From Archilochus colubris (taxonomy: Eukaryota > Chordata > Aves > Apodiformes > Trochilidae): a stretch of 64,000 bases of DNA. Made by a program: the position numbers and the translations under genes. The notes beneath the pieces were generated by a model. It was not told the origin of the DNA, did not search any database, and saw only the letters and a program-made list of their open reading frames with translations. Shown piece by piece: positions 1 to 9,997 of the stretch. Position 1 is the first letter of the stretch. Every line of letters begins with the position of its first letter. The stretch spans positions 29,125,121 through 29,189,120 of the forward strand of contig CM041085.1 of the NCBI GenBank assembly GCA_023079485.1, in the 5' to 3' direction.

Positions 1-2380
1 GAGGAAGGGAAAAATAACTTCTTCAAGGCAGATTGAAAGAAAATGTACTCTAAATTTAAAAAACATCAACCCCTCTCTAAACTTTAATGCCTGGCTCTAC
101 TGAATCCCCAATTAATACTAGTTCAGTTTAGGATAGAAGTGTTCAATGACAATGTGAAGGAAGATATGTCAGGTCACAGATACAGAACATGAAATAATTC
201 CACTCTTTTAATTATGACCCAGCCTTACTGAAAAAGAGATGGAGGTGATTTCAAAGCTTAGTGTGTGTGCTTGTGCGTATGTATGCTTGTTTTAGGAATA
301 GCTAATTCAAGTCAAACTTGGGATTCTAGTCAAGACAACAGTTTAACTGCCTGAACCAGATTTGTTCCATGCTCTTATCATTATTAAAAAGAAGAAAAAA
401 ACTGATTCAGTCTCATCCAGCTCCAAAGAAAAACAATAAATTCTCATACTTTCAAATAACAGCCCACTATGCAATACTTTCCAGTACAACAGACAGACAG
501 AGAAGAACACACTCTGTGCTTAATTCTGCTTGAATTTTCACAACTAACTTTAACATCTGCATCTTGAGTAATGCAGCTAAAACCCCAATCAACCTCTTCC
601 CCTTCCCCATCTCCTTGTTACAGGGTTACATAGTCAAGCTTTATTTATGCCTGATAGGCAGAGAGATCCATCTGCCTATGCAGGGATGTGCAGCTCCAGC
701 TATAGGTGCTCAGGAGCACTCTGCATCCTCACCAGCTATGGTGGATTATCCAAAAGTCAGTGTTGCCTATACCCATTCCTTCAGCTCAGCCATGACTGTG
801 AATGTTTGAAGATTTGCAGGAACATAACTCTGGTCTTAAACTGAGCCTTTTGCAAGATTTTGAGGTGTCGTTCATTACTATGAAACATCGGGAATTCAAA
901 GGGAGGAGCAAGACCAGAAACAGGTGCCTCCAGACTGTAATGGCAGTGCTGGTAATTGGGACATTTGCAAAACAGTGTCATATGTGTCATTGCTTTTTAC
1001 CAATCCACAGGAGCACCTTTAGAAAAATAGAAAATGATAATCTGATTTTTTCCCCCCGCTTTAGAGCTGTTTTACAGGAGAATGTGTCTCTTTTCCCTCA
1101 GAATGGACATTGTTCAGAAGCCTTTTATAGACAAAGCCTATTTTCTAGGACCACTGACACTGGGACACAGGCATTAAGCAAAAATTAAACAAAGTAACCC
1201 CAGATGCAGTGGAATGAACAGTTAAAAGGCTGGAAGGTAACATATGTGCTTCTCTGCTTTGGCCCAACCAGGTGACACTCTAATAGGTTTCTTATTCTGC
1301 TTTCTTCTGGTAAGAGACTAGAAGACATATGTCAGTTTTCCACCTTAACTGTGCATTTTCTAGTTTGTTTGGATTTATGTCATAACCTTAATGGGATTTA
1401 AATGGAATTTTTATATGTGAATAATACTCTGCATTAATGCAAGAACTTTAGGTTGCTGTGCTACCAGCCTGATTTGCATAAAGGTTTTTAAATATGAAAG
1501 AAGAATAGCCAGGCTATTGTAGATGGCAACATGGGAAAAAAAAAGACGCTAGCATAATAGTAGTAGGAGGAGGCAACCCCTTCAAAATGTTGGCTTGTGA
1601 AAGGGTTAATACTCTGACTCTTAGGTGCAACTGAGTGTGAGAGAAAATCCTGGAGGTTGTGTCACTCATGAATATTTAGTTGCTGCAGGGTCAAGGCTGG
1701 ATTAAATGGTGAAGCAGCCAGGTCAAAGTCATAGTTTTACACTTTATCATAAAACATTTCCTGTTCTAGTGTACTGTCTGTGGTCTGTAAATGTAAATTG
1801 TCTGTGTTGGAACGTAGCTCACAGGACAGTTACATACACACATACCAGACTGGTGTGCAGCAGTGCCTGTTTCCTGTAAGTATATGCTATATTATATATT
1901 TTGGGATATTATGTACAAATTTTAAAGCCAATAAGCTGTCCATGTCTTCCATTGAAAATGTGCTATTATGTGATTACATATTGCTCATGGTCAATAAACT
2001 ATACGTTGTCCCTCAAGGTCCTGGTTTAACTCGAGTATACTGAATAGGAGAATATTTACTCCATTTGTATTATTATTTTTTCAGAAGGACAATTTGGGTT
2101 CAGTAGAGTTCAGTAAATTTGTCTTGACAATTTTTTTTTTGGCAGCTGTGGAAGCAGCACTGCAGCACATCTGATTCTTGGTCCTTTACCTTGAACAAAA
2201 CATCATCCTTTTGGTTTTCTAAGCCTGAATTGTGGGCAAGCAGCTCTGAGTTACTGATGGTAGTGCAGTCAGTGAACTTTTCTGATGGCATGTTTTTCAT
2301 TCTTAGTGTACTATTATTATTTTTAAATGAATTATGTATATAACATACTTGGTATGCAGACTACTCTGCATGTGAATTAT
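1..2380. other. Unique AT-rich noncoding DNA
   Basis: No gene is recognised. Open frames are short (the longest is about 128 codons, at 802-1188) and show no domain or motif I know. A minus-strand frame of 66 codons at 2100-2300 has fairly ordinary-looking composition but no recognisable homology. The stretch 1590-1760 is low in simple sequence and carries several transcription-factor-like words; it is discussed as a possible conserved noncoding element in the findings. Confidence 0.6.
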
Positions 2381-2430
2381 AAAGCACGGTCTCTGCTTTG
2401 AGGAGCTGATATTCTAAGGGCTTGATCCAG
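2381..2430. repeat. Possible ancient amniote interspersed-repeat relic
   Basis: A short segment reading roughly 'tctctgctttgaggagct...attctaa' resembles a phrase that recurs in old amniote repeats of the L2/CR1-L3 class ('...ctcaaggagctta...tctaa'). This is recognition by memory over about 40 bases, so the family is uncertain and chance similarity is possible. Confidence 0.25.
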
Positions 2431-2817
2431 TAAACACTTATTTCTTAGTGATTTGCTTAGTCTACTATCATGAGTAATCTGTTGGTCTGGCCCTAATCAG
2501 GAAACTTGACAAATAAGAACAATAGGACATGCTCTGCAGTGCAGGAGGGAAAGGATGGGACACAGCAGTACATAAAGATTTAGGAAGAAAGAGGATAAAC
2601 ACAAGCTGGTTTAGATTTGATTTACTTCTCTGTGGCAGTGTCTGTATGGAAATGCTGTAAAGGGTAGAGCTTGGGCCCTGGAATCTCATGTCAGAGTTCA
2701 TCCAAACTTTACATCTTGCAGTGAATTTAGCCTGTCCTTATGGAAAGTGATAGCCTTGTCTTGACCTGATCATTTTCCTTTCTGATGCATGTATGCCATC
2801 AGTTCTTGAAGCCTCTT
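2431..2817. other. Unique noncoding DNA
   Basis: No repeat, coding or RNA feature is recognised between the possible ancient repeat and the first CR1 copy. Confidence 0.5.
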
Positions 2818-3220
2818 TCATAGAATCACAGAATTGGCTGGGTTGGAAGGGACCTCAGAGGTCATCAAGTCCAACCCTTGATCCACTACTGTCGCAGTTA
2901 CCAGACCATGGCACTGAGTGCCACATCCAGTCTCTTTATAAGTATCTCCAGGGATGGAGAATCCACTACTTCCCTGGGCAGCCCTTTCCAATGTCTGATC
3001 ACCCTCTCCATAAAGAAATTCTTTCTAATGTCCAACCTAAACCTCCCCTGGCACAACTTGAGACCGTGCCCTCTTGTCTTGTTGAAAGTCATCTGGGAAA
3101 AGAGACCAACCCCCAGCTGGCTACACCCTCCTTTTAGGGAGTTGTAGAGAGTGATGAGGTCTCCTCTGAACCTCCTCTTCTTCAGGCTGAACAGCCCCAG
3201 CTCCTTCAGCCTCTCCTCAT
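2818..3220 (-). mobile_element. CR1 LINE, 5'-truncated (3' end of ORF2 and 3' UTR)
   Basis: The plus strand begins with the reverse complement of the CR1 tail (tcatagaatcacagaattgg), followed by 'gggttggaagggacctcagaggtcatcaagtccaaccc', the usual CR1 3' UTR. It then runs into the ORF2 C-terminus on the minus strand. A minus-strand frame at 2898-3092 encodes the family's closing block (KTRGHGLKL...[11 protein letters not shown]...[20 protein letters not shown]). Only about 400 bp is present, normal for CR1 copies truncated during reverse transcription. Homology stops near 3220, after the 'cagcctctcctcat' segment. It closely matches the 9.3 kb copy by eye, so the two probably belong to one subfamily. 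CR1 normally makes no clear target-site duplication and none is seen. Confidence 0.93.
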
Positions 3221-3705
3221 TTGCAGTGGTCTTTTAAAAGGAGGCAAGATGGAATATATGTGCATAGGTGAAGAGTAGTGGAGAGGGCTGAGGTAAGCTG
3301 TGCTGTTTGCAAGCAATTATCTGGCTGTCCAGGACAGCCCAATGCTCAAGGAGAGTGAGGCTTATTCTTCTTCCAAATGAGCTAGCTTCCTGTCCATGGG
3401 GAACAGAACTGTAGCAGCCAGGTGTATGTATGACCTTCATGTGCAAAAAGCATTATTAAGGCATGATACTGCTTTGGAGTTTAGTCCTGGTTCTTTCTAT
3501 CTGCTGCAGAAACAAAGTATGCAGTGCCAGGATGCCAGAACACCAGTCTCAGCTGGGAGTTCTGCAGGATGGGGGGGTTCGGAGATTTCAGGTGTTGGTA
3601 CAAATGAACTTAAAGTACTTTATCAGGGTTGAGGCCTGGATAAGCACTGTTTAAATATGGTTAGTTTATGTTGTATAGTAATATTTAGTTTAAGCTTAAA
3701 GATTG
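3221..3705. other. Unique noncoding DNA between two CR1 copies
   Basis: No gene or repeat is recognised. Several overlapping short frames exist (for example 3396-3632) but none has a recognisable motif. The left edge of the next CR1 is blurred, so up to a few tens of bases here may belong to it. Confidence 0.45.
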
Positions 3706-5998
3706 GGGGTTGCATCTCTAGAAAGAAGAAATCAGGAAAAAAAACCAGGAGGCCTATATGGATCTCCTTGCCAAAATCAAACATAAAAGGGAAACCCACA
3801 AAGGCTGGAAGCAAGGATAGAGAACCTGGGATGATTACAAGGAAATCATTTGTGAAACCAGAAATGAGGTTAGAAAAGCTAGAGCCCTGGTGTAGTCAAA
3901 TGTGGCCAGGGACATTAAAGATAACAGAAAAGGATTCTACAGATATGTCAGAGAAAAAAGAAAAATGAGAGAATGTGGGGCCCCTCTGGAACAATACAGG
4001 TGACCTGCTTGCTGAGGGTTTAGAGAAGGCTGAAGTACTTAATGATTTTTTTCTTCAGTCTTCACTGTTAATCACTTGAGTCACACTACCCAAGTCATGG
4101 AGGGCAATGGCTGGGAGAGTGAAGAACCACCGAGAGTAAGTGCAGATAGGGTCTGGAAACACCTAGAGAACCTGAAAGAGCACAAGTCCAGGAGACCTGC
4201 TGAGATACATCCATGGGTCCTGATGGATACATCCACTGGTGGCTGAAATTGCTAGGCCACTAGCCATCATATTTGAGAAGTCATAGCAGTCTGGAGAATT
4301 TCCCACAGACTGGAAAAGGGGAAATTTAACCCCCATTATAAAAAAGAAGTGAGCAAAGAAAACCCGGGAAACTACAGACCAGTCAGTCTCACCTCTGTGC
4401 CAGGTAAAATAGTAAAATGCAGGTTAATGTGTGCTATCTTTAGATAACTTCAATACCACCGACAGCAGACCCTCAGAAGCCAACCCCTCCAGCTGACTTG
4501 CAAGTCTAGTGACAGAAATACCACTGGAATTTCTTACTGAGGACCTCCAAGCAGGTAATCCCATGCCAAAATATAAATTTAAATGATCATTCTCTACATT
4601 GTAAGAGAAATCTGTCAATTTCCTTCCTCAACAGTTCTCAACAGTTTCCTTCCCCAATATCATGATTTCTCCAGGTCTGTTTTATACATTATTTTCACTC
4701 ATGGCCTCAGATTAAACATGAAGTAAGGTACCTTATCACAACAAAAAGCATTTCCCATCTGTGCAATCCCAGATTTCCTGAATTCTCCATTCTATTGTGA
4801 TTTTGGCCTGTACTGAGCTGTCTGTGCTATTTTCACGTCTTTGTACACCACCTCCTGACATCTGTGCTAAAGCACAAGAAAAACAGTGAGGTGATTGGTG
4901 ACAGCCAACATGACTTTACTAGGCAAATCACGCCTGACAAATTTGGTGGCCTTCTACGACAGAGTTAGAGCTCTGGTAGATATGGGAAGAGCAACTAATG
5001 TCATCTATCTGTCCCACATGACATCCATGCCTCTAAGACGGATTTGATAGATAAACCACTCGTTGGATAAGGAGCTGGCTAGAGGGTCATGCTGAAAGTG
5101 CTGTGATCAATGGCTCAATGTCCAGCTGGAAACCAGTGATAAGTGGAGTTCCTCAAGGGTCTGTTCTGGGTCCAGTGCTGCTTAATGGTTTTGTCAGTGA
5201 CATGGACAAGTGCACCCTCAGCAAGTTTGCTGATGACACCAAGCTGAGCGGTGTAGTGGATTCTCTTGGGGGATTAGGGATACCATCCAGACGGACCTCA
5301 GTAGGCTTGAGAAATGGGCCAGTGTCAACTGCATGACATTAAAAAAATCCAAGTTCAGGGTCAGTCCCAGGCACAATTACAAGCTGAGTATGGAGTGGGC
5401 TACAAGTAGCACTGAAGAGAAGAACTTGGGGGTGTTGACTGTTGAGAAGCTCAACATGAGCTGTCAGTGAGTGCATGCAGCTTAAATGTCCCACTGTATC
5501 CTAGGATGTGTCAAGAGGAATGTGTACAGCAGGTCAAAAGAGGTGATTATCCCCCTCTGCTCTGCTCTTGTGAGACCCCACCTTGAATACTGTGTCCAGT
5601 TCTGGTGTTCCCACCATAAGCAGGACACAGATCTGTTGGAATGAGTCCAGAGGAGGTCCACAAAGCTGATGCCAGGGACTGGAGCACCTCTGCTATGAGG
5701 AGAGGCTGAGGGATCTGGGATTGTTCAGCCTGAAGAAGAGAAGACCCCAGGGGTGCCTTGTACCTGCTTTCCTGTACCCAAAGGGAACCTACAGGAAGGC
5801 TGGAGAGGAGCTTTCGATAAGTGTCCAGCAATAGGACAAGGGGAAATGTTTTCAAAATCAGAGAATAAGTTTAGACTAGATCTTAGGAAGAAGTAGTTCA
5901 TTACAAAGGTGGTGAGACTCAGTAACAGATTGCCCAGAGAATTTGTGTATAACCCTTCCCTGGAAGTGTTCAAGGCAAGGTTAGACACTTGCCTTTGA
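3706..5998 (+). pseudogene. Decayed CR1 ORF2 (reverse transcriptase region)
   Basis: ORF2 of CR1 encodes an endonuclease-reverse transcriptase that copies the element at its target. Recognisable blocks in order: the pre-RT linker with 'RNEVRKARA...[11 protein letters not shown]' (about 3860-3966); the RT palm entry NYRPVSLTSVPGK at 4370-4408; the block EVIGDSQHDFT after the insertion (from about 4890); [11 protein letters not shown] at 5142-5174; the catalytic FADD box at 5226-5237, both aspartates kept; and the C-terminal [16 protein letters not shown] region (about 5540-5600). It is broken by in-frame stops, at least one frameshift beside the 4437 insertion, a shortened segment around 5000-5100 and others downstream. 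The final block (FKARLD-like) stops near 5998. No function is expected. Confidence 0.9.
4437..4869. mobile_element. Unidentified ~430 bp insertion nested in CR1
   Basis: CR1 ORF2 homology runs continuously to about 4436 (NYRPVSLTSVPGK then a degraded KI...) and resumes at about 4863 with codons for a VLKH-like block matching the next CR1 residues. Deleting the intervening sequence restores the expected spacing to within one base. The 7-mer TGTGCTA occurs on both sides (4430-4436 and 4863-4869), consistent with a target-site duplication. The insert is AT-rich, with no coding capacity, no obvious terminal inverted repeats, no TG...CA LTR ends and no poly(A). It could be a nonautonomous DNA element, a degraded LTR or non-transposon filler; I do not recognise the family. 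Confidence 0.5.
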
Positions 5999-6107
5999 GC
6001 AACCTTTTCTTGCTGAGAGGCATCTCTGCCCATGGGAAAGAGGTTGGAGTAGATGATCTCTAAGGTCCCTTCCAACCTGAATCATTCTATGATTCATATG
6101 ATTTTAT

Positions 6108-8934
6108 GTTTTTTTTTTGTGTACTGCTGTAGGTGATGTTCAGACTTGCAGAAGCCACTACTGACCTTGTTTGGATGGGCTTTGCATTTAAAGGCTTCAG
6201 TAAGGTATCAAAACCTTGGCAGAAAAAAATCCCATGCATTTTTGTCTGGGAGATGATTGATGGGAGACTATCAGTGGATCTGGAGTTGTGAAGGGTAGGA
6301 TGGAAGCACCTGTAACCAGCTTTGGAAGAACTTGACTTATAAACTTAGTAACATACTGTTTATAAGCTCTCTTGAAGCAATTCCCTGGTACTTGGCTTCT
6401 GTTTGTATCTTCCATGAGATCTAGGCTAAGAGATCTTGAAAAGTCCACTTAATAATTATGGACAAAATGATTGTCTTATTTCACCAGCTGGTAATGTTTG
6501 CAGTGTGGAGAGTTGGCTCAGGAATAGTAAAGTGGTATTCATGCAACTGACCACTGTGCTGGAAAAGGGATAGATGTATTTCAGTAACTTGGTCCTGGAG
6601 GTAAATCTTTTCTTTAATGCAGAGGCAAGTTAATTCTGTTCTTATTTTAAGGCAGAAGTAAGTAGGAAAACAAAACAAACTTTGGGCAAATATCCAGTTA
6701 TTAGGCAAATTATGACTTACATTTTAAAAGATCTCACCAAAAAGCTTGTTTACCATCTTAATTTTTTTCTCTCTCCTGTGTAGTACTTGTAAGAAAATAT
6801 TTCCCCATACTCTTATATAAAATGAAATTAAAACATCCCACTACAGGTGTCTATTTTATTTCCTTTCCTTTTTATTTTTTTAAAGGGAAATATGTATCTT
6901 TCAAATCTGTGGGGATAAAAGTTTAATTATGTCTTAATTGCTTGCTGTGATTTTGAAATCAGTGCTTTAGTCTGAATAAGCACTTGGTGGGTTATAAAAT
7001 TACATGATGAATATTTCTATTTGTCATGTTAAAATCTAGTTTTTTGTAAGGTTTTTTTGAAATAATGGAGTTAACACTGGATTAACAGAGCTGATCTGAA
7101 GTTGGTATCAAGAAGGGCATTTTTTAAAAGAAATGAATGAATGAAAAGTGAAAAAATGGACCATACTGTGGAAGAAAATGTACTTGCAGCAGTAAGGATT
7201 CATCAACTCATGTTTTGCATGCCAGTAGAGCTGCAGATAAAGATATGTGAAAAAGCTAAAACCCACATAAGCTTTTTTTATCCTGGTAGAATTTTATAAA
7301 GGCTAGGTTGTTGGACTATGTAAAAATACTGGTTTCTATAAAAAATAAACTGACACAGAAATAATAGTTTAGATACAGCTCATATGAATAGATAGTCCCT
7401 AAGAACAAAAGTTTTCATTCCATGATGAAAATGAGACTGAAGTGGAGGTCAACACAGGAATGCCAGGGAGTTTCTGGACTCTGGTAGAGAGGGGGCAGAA
7501 AGTAGGGGCAGGTCTGAGAAGAGAAAAGAAGATTGCAATGGACAGGTAAAGTGGGGCCTTGTACAGGTGGTTTGGGAAGAAATTGGCTCAGGGAGTCTGG
7601 GTGGAGCTTACTTTTAGCTAGACAAAGGTTTGATGGCAGGGTCTGTCTCTAGAAAAGTCCTCATCTTGGGGCCAACCTGGTCTGTTTATTAGACTATTTG
7701 ACTATTATTAGACTATTTATGTTTCTGCCATATCATATGTTTGTACTATATCATAGTGCACCCAAATCCTGCAGAGTGCTTCCAGTTCTACTGCCAAATC
7801 CTCAATTAATAATCAGGTCTTTCTTTGAATCTAACAGTTTAAAAGAATGCTTCGGGGCTTGTGAATAAGCCACTTACACTGCCTCCATTGCAGATACCCT
7901 CCTCAGAGAGACAAAAAAAGGAAAGTGTGTGTTCAGAAAGATTTCTTCACCCTGAGACATGGTACTTTCATGTCAGGAATCAAACAAGTGTTTTTCCCCA
8001 TGAGTTCCCAGCCTTCTTTTAGCTGTAGACATAACTAAAAATGTACATTACAGATGGAAATAACCTCTACAGCTCCAGTCTAAAAATCAGTTCGTAGGAA
8101 CCAGACACAGAACCACTGCCCAGAAAAGACAGATATCAGCTGCACTACCCTCTGCAAGTCTTTTTCCAGCTTCAGATAAAAACTAGAAAAATGCACAGGC
8201 TTCACAGTCATTTATGTGGACATCTGCTTTGTCTGATTCTCCATCAGAGTAGCTGATGTTTGTCACATCTCTGTTAGTGTGTTCCTTCCAAAAGGTTGAA
8301 GGCACTAAAACTTGCTTTTGACCAGAAAGCTTTTAGAGTTTCACTTCCTGCTGAGTATTCTGATATATGAAGAATCAATTGTGCTAACTGCTTTAGGGGA
8401 AAATACCTAATTACTGCCTCAAAACATTTCCCTCTTGACTGAGGTAGAGTCTTTCTTGTACGAACTGAGAGAGAGAACAGGAGGCAAGATAGTCCACTCT
8501 AAAAATATTATATAATGAAGAACTTTTTACTAGTTGTGTTAAGTACTGTAATACTTTTCTCAGATCTTTGTAACTCTTCTATAACACAAATTCAACTTCA
8601 ATCTGCTAGATATGGAAATCAGTTTTTGTGTACTGTCCTATGTGTCTGTTCTTCAGTTTATTTATATAAACAGATTTTGTTTGGCATCTTCTGTCTTGAT
8701 CTTTAGGAATTACTGACAACCATTTACCTAATGAGTGTGTACGAGGCATGTAGCAAAGCAGTCATGCTGGGCTGATAAAGGGCAGCAGTCAGAATGGTGT
8801 GTGTGTATCCATCCTACCAACCCATGAAACTTAATAGATGACAATATGACCATCCCAAGTGCTCAAGTGCTCTTTTGTTCAGATATTATTTTTAAGATAT
8901 GTTTATTAAGAAGTGTTTTACAGCAACAATAATA

Positions 8935-8938
<4 letters not shown>
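6108..8938. other. Unique AT-rich noncoding DNA
   Basis: No gene, RNA or interspersed repeat is recognised. A T-rich stretch follows the CR1 tail (6108-6119). A small repeated phrase (ttagactattt, twice within 7687-7722) looks like local slippage. Open frames are all under about 85 codons and unremarkable. Confidence 0.55.

Positions 8939-8983
<45 letters not shown>
8939..8983. repeat. (T)45 homopolymer
   Basis: Forty-five consecutive T on the plus strand, followed by ACAG|GAG. It reads either as a poly(A) tail of a minus-strand retroposed sequence or as an unusually long polypyrimidine tract before a 3' splice-site-like ACAG. Apart from the shared 'ttttacag' word (8916-8923 and at the right edge), no target-site duplication was found. 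The length may vary between individuals or assemblies. Confidence 0.9.
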
Positions 8984-8986
<3 letters not shown>

Positions 8987-9337
8987 GGAGTTTGGAGGAA
9001 ATATGGTAGTAAGCAAAGGAGCAGAAACAGGAAAGAGTGTTTTGGAATCCCAGGACCACTTGACTGCTAGAACAGAAATGCAGAATTGCCTCATCCACCA
9101 GTGCAAAGTTACTTCAGTGAAGCAATGACAATTGGTGCCAGCAGGGGATTTCTTACTTCCCAATGGCCCTTTGTTTTGGCTTGCACAATTACATGTTTGG
9201 CTTTTGTCTATTTACTGACCTGGTTATGGGAGGATGCATAAACTGGGCAAAGAAGCAGCAAAATCACTTGATAAGGGCCATGGGAAGGGGCACCTCAGAG
9301 GATCACAGAACAGTTTTCAGCTTGTCTTGCTTTTCCT
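8984..9337. other. Unique DNA between T tract and CR1
   Basis: No feature is recognised. A plus-strand frame stays open for about 45 codons after the T tract (to 9128) without similarity I can name. If the T tract is a retroposed poly(A) tail, this segment would be the body of the retrocopy on the minus strand, but I do not recognise a parent gene and see no AATAAA just upstream of the A tract. Confidence 0.35.
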
Positions 9338-9997
9338 TCATAGAATCATAGAATCATAGAATTGGCTGGGTTGAAAGGGACCTCAGAGATCATTGAGTCC
9401 AACCCTTGATCCACTACTGCCGCAGTTACTAGACCATGGCACTGAGTGCCACATCCAGTCTCTTTTTAAATATCTTCAGGGATGGAGAATCCACTACTTC
9501 CCTGGGCAGCCCATTCCAATGCCTGATCACCCTCTCCATAAAGAAATTCTTTCTAATGTCCAACCTAAACCTCCCCCGGCACAACTTAAGACCGTGCCCT
9601 CTTGTCTTGCTGAGAGTTGCCTGGGAAAAGAGACCAACCCCCAGCTGGCTACACCCTCCTTTCAGGTAGTTGTAGAGAGTGATGAGGTCTCCCCTGAGCC
9701 TCCTCTTCTTCAGGCTGAACAGCCCCAGCTCCCTCAGCCTCTCCTTATAGGACCTGTGCTGGAGTCCCTTCACCAGCCTAGTTGCCCTCCTTTGGGCCCG
9801 CTCCAGCACCTCAATCTCCTTCCTGAACGGAGGGGCCCAGAACTGGACACAGTACTCGAGGTGTGGCCTCACCAGCGCTGAGTAGAGCGGCAGAATCACT
9901 TCCTTGGACCTGCTGGCCACGCTGTTCCTGATACAGGCCAGGATGCCATTGGCCTTCTTGGCTACCTGGGCACACTGCTGGCTCATGTTCAGCTCAC
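9338..9997 (-). mobile_element. CR1 LINE, 5'-truncated, relatively young
   Basis: The plus strand opens with about three tandem copies of the CR1 octamer tail in reverse complement (tcatagaatcatagaatcat). The 3' UTR ('ggctgggttgaaagggacctcagag') and about 560 bp of the ORF2 3' end follow. Homology ends around 9997 after 'ctggctcatgttcagct', where the element is 5'-truncated. The intact 185-codon frame and the well-kept octamer tail suggest it is younger than the CR1 copies at 3.7, 39.4, 40.0 and 48.0 kb. It is in the same orientation as the closely similar copy at 2818-3220. Confidence 0.95.
9429..9986 (-). pseudogene. CR1 ORF2 C-terminal fragment, still open (185 codons)
   Basis: This frame encodes the region downstream of the RT catalytic core: [20 protein letters not shown]..., then [73 protein letters not shown] and [17 protein letters not shown], ending at the natural ORF2 stop. 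The Met at 9986 is an internal codon of ORF2, not a true start. The RT catalytic residues and the endonuclease are absent, so no activity is possible. The frame is open because the insertion is fairly recent, not because selection keeps it. Confidence 0.93.

Larger units (their letters stand above)
3706..6107 (+). mobile_element. Old CR1 LINE copy, 5'-truncated, split by a later insertion
   Basis: This is a plus-strand CR1 of about 2.4 kb, including about 430 bp of foreign insert. It starts within the ORF2 linker between endonuclease and reverse transcriptase, continues through the RT and C-terminal domains, and ends in a CR1 3' UTR ('aaggtcccttccaacctgaatcattctatgattcatatg') near 6107. The tail octamer is eroded to 'attctatgattcatatgatttta'. 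Stops, frameshifts and deletions are frequent, so it is clearly older than the two minus-strand copies at 2.8 and 9.3 kb. It is the longest CR1 in the window and the only one that keeps RT catalytic-core sequence. Confidence 0.92.

Noticed and set aside
2100..2300. 66-codon minus frame with ordinary amino-acid composition, considered as an exon
   Set aside because: No homology recognised, and no convincing flanking splice sites on that strand.
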